From JAAYEL01 sp964344625 (GTDB taxonomy: Bacteria > Bacillota > Clostridia > Tissierellales > Peptoniphilaceae), in NCBI GenBank assembly GCA_964344625.1, contig CAYFNZ010000013.1, positions 1 through 28,572 on the forward strand: a stretch of DNA of 28,572 nt, written 5' to 3'. The position numbers and the translations under genes were made by a program. The notes below the pieces were generated by a model that saw only the letters and a program-made list of their open reading frames with translations, was not told the DNA's origin and did not search any database. This document shows positions 14,727 through 23,107 of this stretch, piece after piece (position 1 is the first letter of the stretch; each line of letters starts with the position of its first letter).

Positions 14727-15833
14727 CTAGACCATAAGTCTTTCTTTACCTCTATAGACTTCATCTATTATAGCAGAACCTATACAGACTTCTCCATCAT
14801 ACAAAACGCAGGCTTGTCCTGGGGTTACAGCCTTTACGTGGTCATAGGTAACTTCTATGTGGTCATCATCTAAAAACTTCACATGAACAGGTATATCTTT
14901 TTGCCTGTACCTAAACTTTGCAAGACAGTCAAATTCCCTTTCAGGTCTTTTGGCCATGGTAGTAGAAAAACTTGAAGCCAAAAGCCTATCTGAAAATAGG
15001 TGCTCATTGTTTTCTCCCTGACAGACTATCAATTGGTTTTTCTCTAGGTTCTTGCCACATACAAACCAAGCTTCCCCAAGGCCGCCTATACCAAGCCCTC
15101 TTCTTTGGCCGATGGTATGATACATCAATCCATTGTGTCTGCCCATCACCTTACCATCTACTGATACCATGTCTCCCGGCTTTGCTGGAAGGTAATTTGA
15201 TAAAAACTCGTTGAAATTCCTCTCTCCTATAAAGCAAATGCCTGTAGAATCCTTTTTATTTGCTGTTGCTAAGTTATATTTCTTAGCAAGGTCTCTTACT
15301 TCTTTTTTCTCTAAATCCCCAATTGGAAACATTACATTTTTAATTTGTTCTTGAGATAGCTGGCTTAAAAAGTAGGTTTGGTCCTTGTTATTGTCAACTC
15401 CTCTTAAAAGAAGGACATTTCCATCTTCATCTTTCTTTATCCTAGCATAGTGACCTGTAGCTATATAGTCAGCTCCTAGGTTCATGGCAAAATCCAAAAA
15501 GGCTTTAAATTTTATTTCCTTATTGCACATGATATCTGGGTTTGGTGTCCTTCCCTTCTTGTATTCATCTAAGAAATAGGTAAAGACCCTATCATAATAT
15601 TCCTTCTCAAAATTTATTGAATAATATGGGATGTCTAATTGATTGCAGATTTTTACGGCATCAGCAAAGTCCTCATCAGCCGTACAAACTCCATTTTCAT
15701 CAGTGTCATCCCAGTTTTTCATGAAAATTCCTATGACATCATAGCCAGCTTGCTTTAAAAGTAGGGCTGCAACCGATGAGTCCACCCCACCGCTAATACC
15801 TACCACGACTTTAATATCTTTATTTTCCTTCAT
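14727..15833 (-). CDS. mnmA: tRNA-specific 2-thiouridylase MnmA
   Basis: The enzyme adenylates U34 of tRNA-Lys, -Glu and -Gln and inserts sulfur to give 2-thiouridine, improving decoding. Its 368 residues are normal. The N-terminal PP-loop is GISGGVDSS (12-20). Catalytic Cys residues are C103 in NPDIMCNKEIK and C200 in STGICFIGERNF, matching the E. coli pair (102/199). The central HTIGQRRGLGIGG and C-terminal PGQACVLYDGEVCIGSAII blocks are typical. Its start overlaps iscS by 14 bp, so sulfur donor and thiolase are coupled. There are no Tus relay genes, so sulfur probably passes directly from the partner desulfurase. Confidence 0.97.
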   Translation of the reverse strand: MKENKDIKVVVGISGGVDSSVAALLLKQAGYDVIGIFMKNWDDTDENGVCTADEDFADAVKICNQLDIPYYSINFEKEYYDRVFTYFLDEYKKGRTPNPDIMCNKEIKFKAFLDFAMNLGADYIATGHYARIKKDEDGNVLLLRGVDNNKDQTYFLSQLSQEQIKNVMFPIGDLEKKEVRDLAKKYNLATANKKDSTGICFIGERNFNEFLSNYLPAKPGDMVSVDGKVMGRHNGLMYHTIGQRRGLGIGGLGEAWFVCGKNLEKNQLIVCQGENNEHLFSDRLLASSFSTTMAKRPEREFDCLAKFRYRQKDIPVHVKFLDDDHIEVTYDHVKAVTPGQACVLYDGEVCIGSAIIDEVYRGKERLMV

Positions 15834-16914
15834 TTAACATCCTCTCCTGTAAACTCTTTAAAAGAGACACCGTCTTGTCAACATCATCAAAAGTATTATC
15901 AAAACCAAAGCTAAATCTTACAGAGTGATTTGCCCTATTTTCATCATAAATATTTGCAACTACAAAGCTTGCTTCAAGGCTGCCTGCCGTACATGCGGAC
16001 CCTGCAGAAGCGCAAACCCCATTCATATCTAAATAAGTTAGCAAAAAATCGCTTCTTACAAATGGAAGATACAGGTTTAGTATATGGTCTGAGGCATGTT
16101 CCAGGCTGGCATTCACCTCGAAAGAAATATCTTCCTGGCTAAGCTTTTCCAAAAACCTATTCTTAATTTCCCCAATCTTCTCTCTTTCTGAAACCATCAA
16201 GGGATAGGATTTTGCCATGGAAAATGCTCCCGCTACAAATGATGTTCCAGCCCTTCTTTTTTTCTCTTGGTTGCCACCATAGATAAGATTTGGGATGTTT
16301 CTTCTTAAATAGAGGATACCAAAACCATTTAGGCCCCCAATTTTATGGCCTGAAAGGCTCATGGAATCACATCCTAATTCTTCAACATCTATATCAAGGT
16401 GACCATAGGCCTGAACCGCATCAAGGTGGTACCAAAGGTCATGTTCCCTTGCCACTTGACCAAGCTCTTTAACAGGGTTGATAGAACCTACTTCATTATT
16501 TACATAAATTATAGATAAGAGTCTGGTCTTATCGTTTATGGCTTCTTCAACTTTGCTAATATCAATGCGGCCATCTTTTTCTGGGCCAAGTAAAGTAGCA
16601 TCAATATTTCTGTTTTTAATAGCATTTAAAATGGAAGGGTGCTCAATACTTGTACTAATAATATGGTCGTTTAGGAATGCGTTAATAATCGTATTGTTAG
16701 ATTCGCTAGCCCCAGATGTAAAGACTATTTGAGAAGGCTTGGCATTAATTGATTTTGCTATTTCTTCTCTGGTCTCTTCTAGGATTTTTTTCGCCCTTCT
16801 ACCATATGTATGTTGACTATCAGGATTGCCATTGAAAGTGTCAAAGTCATCCATGATTTCTTGAATTATTTCTTTTCTTTTTATTGATGTAGCTCCGTAA
16901 TCAAAATATATCAT
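15820..16914 (-). CDS. iscS: Cysteine desulfurase (IscS/NifS family)
   Basis: This PLP enzyme takes sulfur from L-cysteine as a persulfide. The protein starts MIYFDYGATS from the ATG at 16914. A GTG at 16923 would add three residues but lies at the predicted transcription start, while the ATG has GGTGG upstream, so I chose the ATG. Counting from the GTG, key residues are H95 (SIEHPS), D168, the PLP lysine K194 (SGHKIGG) and the persulfide C311 in SAGSACTAGS. The catalytic loop is short and SACTxG-like. No IscU, SufU or regulator gene lies alongside. The 14-bp overlap with mnmA suggests the main role is tRNA thiolation rather than general Fe-S assembly. About 364 residues, normal for the NifS-like type. 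Confidence 0.94.
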   Translation of the reverse strand: MIYFDYGATSIKRKEIIQEIMDDFDTFNGNPDSQHTYGRRAKKILEETREEIAKSINAKPSQIVFTSGASESNNTIINAFLNDHIISTSIEHPSILNAIKNRNIDATLLGPEKDGRIDISKVEEAINDKTRLLSIIYVNNEVGSINPVKELGQVAREHDLWYHLDAVQAYGHLDIDVEELGCDSMSLSGHKIGGLNGFGILYLRRNIPNLIYGGNQEKKRRAGTSFVAGAFSMAKSYPLMVSEREKIGEIKNRFLEKLSQEDISFEVNASLEHASDHILNLYLPFVRSDFLLTYLDMNGVCASAGSACTAGSLEASFVVANIYDENRANHSVRFSFGFDNTFDDVDKTVSLLKSLQERMLNEGK

Positions 16915-16930
16915 TTTTACCACCCTATCT

Positions 16931-16939
16931 ATTATATCA
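16931..16939 (-). promoter_or_regulatory. Extended -10 promoter of iscS-mnmA
   Basis: The minus strand reads TGATATAAT, a perfect -10 with extended TG and no clear -35. The predicted start is only about 10 nt before the ATG at 16914, giving a very short leader. Confidence 0.6.
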
Positions 16940-16984
16940 AATCAAGCCTTAAAATAAGACACTTATCATCTTTATCTTGGTATG

Positions 16985-16993
16985 TGTTATAAT
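16985..16993 (+). promoter_or_regulatory. Extended -10 promoter of the pyridoxal kinase gene
   Basis: The plus strand reads TGTTATAAT, a perfect extended -10, without a good -35. It lies inside a dyad (CTTGGT at 16976 and ACCAAG ending at 17001) in the divergent intergenic region with iscS. Confidence 0.6.
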
Positions 16994-17038
16994 AAACCAA
17001 GCAAAATATTTTTTCAAGAAGGTAATAAAGGTAATTAA

Positions 17039-17905
17039 ATGATAAAAGAAAAAATGGATTCGGTCCTAACTAAGGTAGCAGCAATAAATGATTTATCTTG
17101 TCTGGGAGGGGCTTCCCTAAGCCAAATCATCCCAATCCTATCATCCATGGGAATAAAGACCTACCCCGTACCAACTGTTATCCTATCGACTCATTCTGGT
17201 GGCTATGAGGGCTATACCTACCATGACCTGACAAGCCACATGGTTGACCAAGGAATGCACTGGAAAAAACTGGGGGTAAAATTTGATGCTATCTATTCTG
17301 GTTTTTTAGGATCTGCAGAACAAATAGTAATTGTTGAAGACTTTATAGATAATTTTAAAAATGAAAATTCAGTTATCCTAGTAGACCCTGTAATGGGTGA
17401 CCAGGGCCAAATATATTCATCCATAGATAAAGATATTATATCTGAGATGAGAAAGTTAGTTGGAAAATCAGATATAATAACCCCTAACCTAACTGAGGCG
17501 TTTTTGCTTGCTGACTTAGACTATAAGTCCAATCCAAGGGCTGAAGATTTGAAAAAAATTATAGAAAGAATCTCTGACTTGGGCGCAAAGTCTATAGTTA
17601 TCACAAGCTATCCTTACTCAAAAGACCTCTTGGCCAATGTAGTCTACCAAAATGGCAGACTAAGAATATTTTCTTCAAGAAGGCTTGAATCTGACTTTCC
17701 TGGAACAGGTGATATCTTCGCATCAGCTCTCTTGGGTGTCTACCTAAACAATAGGGACTTAAACCAAGCTACAAAGATCGCTTCAAAATTTGTAGAGACC
17801 TGTATAAAGACAAGCATGGGTGAAGACTACTCTCACAGGTCGGGAGTCCTTTTGGAAAACAATCTCCACCACCTATATAAGTACAATAAATTTCAATCTC
17901 TATAG
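17039..17905 (+). CDS. Pyridoxal/pyridoxamine kinase
   Basis: This ribokinase-fold enzyme phosphorylates B6 vitamers to their 5'-phosphates (PdxK/PdxY type). It has 288 residues. Visible motifs are the substrate-side start with INDLSCLGGASL (16-27) and VPTVILSTHSGG (44-55), the metal/phosphate region LVDPVMGDQGQIY (114-126), TPNLTEA (148-154), and the anion hole with base GTGD (222-225, D225). A ThiD-type hydroxymethylpyrimidine kinase is the main alternative, but the THSGG and DPVMGD-G-IY pattern favours pyridoxal kinase. The ATG has AAAGG seven bases upstream. It is divergent from iscS, and it supplies PLP, the cofactor of IscS and CysK next door, so the link is plausible but inferred. Confidence 0.9.
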   Translation: MIKEKMDSVLTKVAAINDLSCLGGASLSQIIPILSSMGIKTYPVPTVILSTHSGGYEGYTYHDLTSHMVDQGMHWKKLGVKFDAIYSGFLGSAEQIVIVEDFIDNFKNENSVILVDPVMGDQGQIYSSIDKDIISEMRKLVGKSDIITPNLTEAFLLADLDYKSNPRAEDLKKIIERISDLGAKSIVITSYPYSKDLLANVVYQNGRLRIFSSRRLESDFPGTGDIFASALLGVYLNNRDLNQATKIASKFVETCIKTSMGEDYSHRSGVLLENNLHHLYKYNKFQSL

Positions 17906-18070
17906 GGAAATTTTTCCATCCTGCATGGTGATTATCCTATCCGCCATGGCAGCAAGTTGGAGATTGGATATAGGTATCAAGTTGGCTGAAAAAAGCTTTT
18001 CGTCATTCAGATATTCCCTAGATAGCATCCTATCATAAATGCTTGTAACCGACTCTTTATCATCGTAATC
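17900..18070 (-). pseudogene. Possible C-terminal remnant of an ABC-type ATPase
   Basis: A minus-strand frame open from 18070 to a TAG at 17900 ends with QLAAMADRIITMQDGKISL, which matches the usual D-loop-to-C-terminus pattern of ABC ATPases (ADRIIxMxDGKI). The preceding residues (YDRMLSREYLNDEKLFSANLI starts this part) do not fit, and there is no start codon with a ribosome site. A terminator separates it from the gene upstream. It overlaps the last bases of the kinase gene. Probably a decayed gene fragment; a chance frame is possible. Confidence 0.35.
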
Positions 18071-18084
18071 CTATGTTTATCCTA

Positions 18085-18120
18085 TCACAAAAGCCTAGCA
18101 GACTTTCATCTTGCTAGGCT
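18085..18120 (-). terminator. Terminator of the M18 aminopeptidase gene
   Basis: A perfect 9-bp stem (AGCCTAGCA / TGCTAGGCT) with an 11-nt loop is followed by TTTTGTG on the minus strand, 22 nt after the stop codon. Confidence 0.75.
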
Positions 18121-18141
18121 AAACATTTACAAAATTAAATA

Positions 18142-19461
18142 TTATTCAAATTCTACGCTATCAGCACCCTTAATTCTGATATTTGTACTAAAGAATTTAG
18201 TCAAGGCTTCTATCATATAAGTGGTATCCTTTATACCGCAAGTTTCATAGGATGAATGCATTGCAACTTGAGCTATTCCGATATCTACAGCATGAACAGA
18301 TACTTGTGTATTGGATAGGTTACCTAGGGTTGAGCCACCTACCTTATCCGACCTATTTGCAAATAGTTGAGTTGGAACTTCTGCCATCCTACAAATTTCT
18401 AAAAATACAGCCCTTGAAAATGCATCTGTAGTATATTTTTGGTTTGCCGCTTCCTTAATTACTATCCCCTTATTCATCATGGTCCTATTTGTTTGATCAT
18501 ACATTTCAGGGTGGTTTGGATGAAGGGCATGGGCATTGTCACAGGAAACTAAGAAGGACTTAGCAACTGCCCTATGGTAATCTTCTTGATCAAAGCCTAA
18601 AGCCTTATTAAGTCTAAATAGGCTATCTTTTAAGAAAGTAGACATAGCTCCTTGTTTAGTATTTGAGCCAACTTCTTCGTTGTCAAACAAGCAGTAAACA
18701 TTGACATGGGTATCATTTTCCGCCCTTGTAAATGCCTTTAGCGATGAAAAGGCACATTGAAGGTCATCAAGTTTTGGACTGGATGCAAATTCATCCTTAT
18801 AGCCCCAAATCTTAGCTTCTTGCCTATTTACTAAGAACAAGTCCTTTGCGACAATATCTTCAAGGTCTACGCCAAGTTCTTTTGCAAGCATCTTGTCATA
18901 GTCGCCTTTTTTCATTTCTCCAGCTGAGAATAATGGCATCAAGTCTACTTGTTTGTTATAGGCATAACCGCTATTTACATCCCTATTTAAGTGGATTGCC
19001 ACACTTGGAATCATCAGGATATCCTTGTCTATATATAATAACTTGTTTACTATTTTTCCATCTTCCTTAACTAGAACTCTTCCTGCAAGTGTTAGTGGTT
19101 TGTCGATCCATGATGAGTCTATCATGCCACCATAAGCTTCAGTATTTAATCTTAGGTATTCACCTGGGCCTTCAAGCTCTGCAACAGCCTTTACCTTGTA
19201 TGTTGGTGAGTCAGAGTGAGCTGCTGTCATTTGGAAATGATAGTCCTTTAAGTCCTTACCGATTTGGAAGGCTATCAAGCTTGAGTTATTTCTTATTGTA
19301 TAATACTTTCCAGCTTTTTTTACTTCCCATTTATCTTCTTCTCTTAGGTATTCATAGCCTTCTTCATCAAGATACTTAGCAGCTGTATCAACTGAATGGA
19401 ACATACTAGCAGATTTTTTTATAAAGTCAAAAAGTTCTTGTGTATTTTTAATATCTTTCAT
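18142..19461 (-). CDS. M18-family aminopeptidase
   Basis: This is a cytosolic, di-zinc aminopeptidase that removes N-terminal (often acidic) residues from peptides. Its 439 residues and sequence blocks fit the bacterial M18 (ApeB) type. Metal ligands and catalytic residues can be placed: H82 in AAHSDSP, D232 in KLDDLQCAF, E262-E263 in DNEEVGS, D308 in SCDNAHA and H402 in MHSSYET. TTKQGA-like NTKQGAMS (267-274) and the late SDKVGGSTLG (371-380) are also typical. The ATG at 19461 has AAGGAGA. It stands alone, with a terminator after it. Substrate preference cannot be read from sequence. Confidence 0.94.
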   Translation of the reverse strand: MKDIKNTQELFDFIKKSASMFHSVDTAAKYLDEEGYEYLREEDKWEVKKAGKYYTIRNNSSLIAFQIGKDLKDYHFQMTAAHSDSPTYKVKAVAELEGPGEYLRLNTEAYGGMIDSSWIDKPLTLAGRVLVKEDGKIVNKLLYIDKDILMIPSVAIHLNRDVNSGYAYNKQVDLMPLFSAGEMKKGDYDKMLAKELGVDLEDIVAKDLFLVNRQEAKIWGYKDEFASSPKLDDLQCAFSSLKAFTRAENDTHVNVYCLFDNEEVGSNTKQGAMSTFLKDSLFRLNKALGFDQEDYHRAVAKSFLVSCDNAHALHPNHPEMYDQTNRTMMNKGIVIKEAANQKYTTDAFSRAVFLEICRMAEVPTQLFANRSDKVGGSTLGNLSNTQVSVHAVDIGIAQVAMHSSYETCGIKDTTYMIEALTKFFSTNIRIKGADSVEFE

Positions 19462-19566
19462 TTTCTCTCCTTATAGATTTTCTTTTAATAAATATATATT
19501 ACTATTCTATCAAAAATCCATAAAAAATGTATTATATATTCTTTCACAAAAAATTCTTGATATTTA

Positions 19567-20029
19567 AAAGCCAACAGCCACATCACTATTTTTTAACTAG
19601 TAATGCGGCTGTTAGCTTTCCTTAGAGTCTTCCATAATACCTCCTTTGGTAAATGAACTCTACGACCAATCAACTATAACTGCTTTGATGTTTAATCTTG
19701 CATATACACAAATTTCAATTTAATATTAGGTTTATTTTTAGTATCTTTTAAACTTCCTGTAATTTATACTAACTATAAGGTGTCTAAATACTTTTATATG
19801 CAATGTTTATAATCTTTCACTTTTGATCTTCCGTTCATCTAAAGATAAAGATACTGCTTCACCTAATATTTAATATTCACTTGTATAATAATTGATTAAT
19901 CTACCATTAGAAAAGTTTCATATCTATTCTGTCGAACATTTAATGTTCATCTATATATAACTTACCTTAGATTATGAAATCATTTTCTTTTGGTATTATT
20001 ATTATACCCAGTTATTTCATTTTAATCAA
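19567..20029 (-). ncRNA. Candidate small transcription unit without a convincing protein
   Basis: Between the feo terminator and the aminopeptidase gene, the minus strand has TTGATT (20024-20029), 17 bp, a perfect TATAAT (20001-20006), and about 380 nt later a long imperfect hairpin (19567-19619, paired AAAGC, AACAGCC and ACTA blocks) followed by TTTTAAATAT. The transcript would be about 430 nt, very A+T rich, with two small palindromes (GAACATTAAATGTTC at 19934-19948, AATATTAAATATT at 19865-19877) that share flanking sequence. No frame is open for long. One tiny frame has an excellent AAAGGAGG site and codes MEDSKES before TAA, ending at the hairpin. It does not look like RNase P, tmRNA, 6S or SRP RNA. 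It could be a regulatory RNA, a leader peptide unit or a decayed gene. Confidence 0.35.
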
Positions 20030-20095
20030 GTATTTACTAGTTTTTCGTATGAACCATAGTTCAGGAAATTGTTTTCATTTTTTATCTAAAGTATG

Positions 20096-20128
20096 AAAAA
20101 GGAGTTAGATTTTACTCTAACCCCTTAA
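20096..20128 (-). terminator. Terminator of the feo operon
   Basis: The stem GGGGTTAGA / TCTAACTCC (one G-U pair) with a 6-nt loop is followed by TTTTT on the minus strand. It overlaps the last codons of the Cys-rich protein gene. Confidence 0.8.
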
Positions 20129-20309
20129 ATAATTCACTTTGGTTGGCACTGCATTTTCCACCCAATGGGCATCCTGAGCAGCCAGATCCGCAAGTCTTGT
20201 TACCGCTTTTTCTCTCTTTTATCATATTTGAAATAATAGATGCCACAATACCGATTAAGCCAAGGCTTAGAAGTATTGTTACAATATTATTTGAAATCCA
20301 TGTTTGCAT
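20112..20309 (-). CDS. FeoB-associated Cys-rich membrane protein
   Basis: This 65-residue protein has one N-terminal membrane helix (about 9-31) followed by a basic stop-transfer (KERKSGNK) and a Cys cluster CGSGCSGCPLGGKC (about 40-53), the hallmark of the small proteins encoded after feoB in Firmicutes. Its role is not settled; a metal- or redox-linked helper of FeoB, comparable in position to FeoC, is the usual suggestion. The ATG at 20309 has AGGAGG and begins 17 bp after feoB. Four Cys are visible. Confidence 0.92.
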   Translation of the reverse strand: MQTWISNNIVTILLSLGLIGIVASIISNMIKERKSGNKTCGSGCSGCPLGGKCSANQSELFKGLE

Positions 20310-20326
20310 TTTCCCCTCCTATATTT

Positions 20327-22738
20327 TTATATAGATTTAATAGGTTTTGTCATATAATTTGACTCCCTATATGGCTTAAATATCATATAAAGCATAAAGG
20401 TTAAGATTATTAAGGCTGTCACTAGACCTATAGGGTTGATATTACCTGTAAGCGCTGAACCTATTTGGAAAATTATCAAGGAGACTACATAGGCAAAAAT
20501 ACATTGGTAGGCTATTGCAAAGCCTGTCCATTTTGCATCGTTCATCTCACGTCTGATTGCTCCCATAGCAGCGATACAAGGTGCACAAAGTAGGTTAAAT
20601 ACTAAAAATGAGTAAGCTGCTAGTTTTGTCATGCCTTCAAAGTCTAAGACCCCAAATACCGCAACTATTTCTTCCTTAGCAACAAGCCCCATAATAGTAG
20701 CAACTGTAGCCTTGATATCTCCGAAGCCAAGTGGTGCAAAAAGCCATTTAATAGCATTTCCTAAAATACCAAGTAAGCTGTTTTCAATCTCCATTTCAGT
20801 GTTAAATACTAAGCTTCCGTCCATAAGACCAAATTTTGCTCCGGCCCATAAGATAATTGATGAAAGCAAGATTACACTACCGGCTTTCTTTATAAAGGAC
20901 CATGAACGATCCCAAACTGAACGGAATAAATTAGTTGGAGTTGGCAAGTGATAAGCTGGTAGTTCCATAACAAAAGGCGCTGGTTCTCCCGCAAACATCG
21001 GGGTCTTTTTTAGCATTATCCCTGAGATGACAATAGCTGCAATACCTATGAAATAGGCACTTGGTGCTACCCACCAGGCCCCCGCAAATAGCGCAGAAGA
21101 AATCATTGCGATTACTGGAAGTTTTGCCCCACAAGGTATGAAAGTCGTAGTCATGATTGTCATACGACGGTCCCTTTCATTTTCGATGGTCCTTGAGGCC
21201 ATAATTCCTGGAACCCCACATCCTGTTCCTATTAGCATTGGAATAAATGACTTTCCTGAAAGCCCAAATTTTCTAAAGGCCCTGTCGAATACAAAGGCTA
21301 TACGGGACATGTAGCCGCAAGCTTCTAGGAATGCTAGGAATAAGAACAATACCATTAGTTGAGGTACAAATCCTAAAACAGCTCCTACACCGCCTACGAT
21401 ACCATCTATTATTAAGCTATTTAACCATCCAGCTACATTACCTGCATCTAAGGCCTTGCCTATAAGCACAGGCAAACCTGGAACCCAAATTCCATATTCT
21501 GACGGATCAGGTCGATCTGTTGCATCTTCTCCAAGGGTCCTTTCGTAGATTTCAGAAATATCATAACCTTCATTTTTTAATGATTCACCATAAAATCCAT
21601 ATTCTTCATCAAATTCGCCAAAGTCTTGGTCTTCGATAGCTCCCTTGATTTTGTCAGCACCTACAACCTTATTGGCAGCTGCTTCATCAACGGTCTTAAT
21701 CATTTCCTCAGTCCAAACATTTTTAACGGCATAGTCTGTAATGGCTTCTTCATAAGCAGGACTTCCTATTCCGAATAAATGCCAACCGTCCCCGAAGACT
21801 CCATCATTGGCCCAGTCAGTAGCAATGGTCCCTACTGTTGATACAGAAATGTAGTAGACCAAAAACATTATCACTGCAAAGATTGGAAAGGCCGCATACT
21901 TATTTGTAACAACCCTGTCAATCTTTTCTGAAATGGTCAATTGACCTTCTGACTTCTTTTTATGACATTTTTTTGTGATATTGCCAATGTAGTTATATCT
22001 CTCATTGGCAATGATGGACTCTGCGTCATCATCCATTTCTTTTTCTGCTCTTTTAATATCGGACTCAATATGGTCTAATTTTTCTTTTTCAAGCTTAAGT
22101 TGTTCTACAACCCTATCATCTCTTTCGAAAAGTTTAATGGCATACCATCTTTGCCTGTCTTCAGGCATGTCGTGAAGAGCAGCTTCCTCAATGTGGGCTA
22201 GTGTGTGTTCTACCGGTCCTGAGAATGTATGCATAGGTATTGTCTTTGCATTCTTTGCTGCATCAATAGCTGCTTGGGCTGCTTCAAAAACTCCCATTTC
22301 CTTTAGGGCTGATATTTCAACCACTCTACAACCCAACTTACGAGAAAGATAGTCTATATCAATCTTGTCCCCATTTTTCCTTACAACATCCATCATGTTA
22401 ATTGCAATAACCGTTGGAATTCCAAGTTCGGTAAGCTGGGTAGTTAAATAAAGGTTTCTCTCAAGGTTTGTACCATCTATAATATTTAATATTGCATCTG
22501 GTCTTTCATTTACCAGATAATTTCTTGCGACAACTTCCTCCAAAGTATATGGTGAAAGGGAATATATCCCTGGAAGGTCAGTAATTATTACGTCTTTATG
22601 GTTTTTAAGTTTTCCTTCTTTCTTTTCAACTGTAACCCCTGGCCAATTTCCTACAAATTGGTTAGAGCCTGTCAAGCTGTTGAAAAGGGTAGTTTTCCCA
22701 CTGTTGGGATTACCCGCAAGGGCAATTCTCAATTTCAT
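20327..22738 (-). CDS. feoB: Ferrous iron transporter FeoB
   Basis: This is a large membrane protein that imports Fe(II), with a cytoplasmic GTPase domain at its N-terminus. G1 is GNPNSGKTT (9-17), G3 is DLPG (54-57) and G4 is NMMD (114-117). The spacer domain runs to about 270; membrane helices start at about 284. Core motifs GTGCGVPGIMASRTI and FIPCGAKLPV fit the two FeoB gate regions, with the Cys-containing clostridial form. Between the first and next membrane helices (about 307-435) is a long acidic, Asp/Glu-rich external loop of about 100 extra residues. Total length 803 is longer than E. coli (773). The ATG at 22738 has GAGG. It is the second gene of feoA-feoB-Cys-rich protein. Confidence 0.97.
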   Translation of the reverse strand: MKLRIALAGNPNSGKTTLFNSLTGSNQFVGNWPGVTVEKKEGKLKNHKDVIITDLPGIYSLSPYTLEEVVARNYLVNERPDAILNIIDGTNLERNLYLTTQLTELGIPTVIAINMMDVVRKNGDKIDIDYLSRKLGCRVVEISALKEMGVFEAAQAAIDAAKNAKTIPMHTFSGPVEHTLAHIEEAALHDMPEDRQRWYAIKLFERDDRVVEQLKLEKEKLDHIESDIKRAEKEMDDDAESIIANERYNYIGNITKKCHKKKSEGQLTISEKIDRVVTNKYAAFPIFAVIMFLVYYISVSTVGTIATDWANDGVFGDGWHLFGIGSPAYEEAITDYAVKNVWTEEMIKTVDEAAANKVVGADKIKGAIEDQDFGEFDEEYGFYGESLKNEGYDISEIYERTLGEDATDRPDPSEYGIWVPGLPVLIGKALDAGNVAGWLNSLIIDGIVGGVGAVLGFVPQLMVLFLFLAFLEACGYMSRIAFVFDRAFRKFGLSGKSFIPMLIGTGCGVPGIMASRTIENERDRRMTIMTTTFIPCGAKLPVIAMISSALFAGAWWVAPSAYFIGIAAIVISGIMLKKTPMFAGEPAPFVMELPAYHLPTPTNLFRSVWDRSWSFIKKAGSVILLSSIILWAGAKFGLMDGSLVFNTEMEIENSLLGILGNAIKWLFAPLGFGDIKATVATIMGLVAKEEIVAVFGVLDFEGMTKLAAYSFLVFNLLCAPCIAAMGAIRREMNDAKWTGFAIAYQCIFAYVVSLIIFQIGSALTGNINPIGLVTALIILTFMLYMIFKPYRESNYMTKPIKSI

Positions 22739-22813
22739 ATGTATATCCTCACTTTCTGACTAAAGCATCAAACTTAAGCCTAATCTTTTGTATGTAGTCC
22801 TTACAAAGCCTTT

Positions 22814-23035
22814 TTACTCGACTTCAATCATCTGAGCATCAAGCTTTCTAATTGACAACTCATAGCCACGCACTTTTAATTCAATTGGATCTCCCAAAGG
22901 TGCCAGCCTTCGAACATATACTTCTACGCCCTTTGTAATCCCCATGTCCATAATACGGCGCCTAACCGCACCCTCTCCATGGAGCTTAACTACCTTAACA
23001 CTTTCTCCTACTTTTACATCTTTTAATGTCTTCAA
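22814..23035 (-). CDS. feoA: FeoA, SH3-like partner of FeoB
   Basis: FeoA is a small cytoplasmic protein that is thought to bind and regulate FeoB. I place the start at a TTG at 23035, preceded by AGAGGG at the right distance, giving 73 residues beginning (M)KTLKDVKVGESV, the usual FeoA start and length. A longer frame from a GTG at 23107 would add 24 residues, but that codon lies beside the predicted operator and start site and has no ribosome site. The block GAVRRRIMDMGITKGVEVYV and the end RGYELSIRKLDAQMI are diagnostic. It is the first gene of the feo operon, 75 bp before feoB. Confidence 0.9.
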   Translation of the reverse strand: MKTLKDVKVGESVKVVKLHGEGAVRRRIMDMGITKGVEVYVRRLAPLGDPIELKVRGYELSIRKLDAQMIEVE

Positions 23036-23107
23036 TTCTTTTCCCTCTTTAATATCCTTCAAATAAAAGAAAACAAATTTTCTTCCATTCTCATAGCTAA
23101 ATTTCAC

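Noticed and set aside
17820..18038. Plus-strand frame overlapping the end of pyridoxal kinase
   Set aside because: It is a shadow frame without a ribosome site; the minus strand of the same stretch gives the more meaningful ABC-like tail.
19681..20000. Degenerate transposase frames in the orphan unit
   Set aside because: Short frames with many stops; none contains a motif I can tie to a transposase family.
23036..23107. GTG start at 23107 for feoA
   Set aside because: It abuts the predicted operator and start site and would add 24 residues not typical of FeoA.
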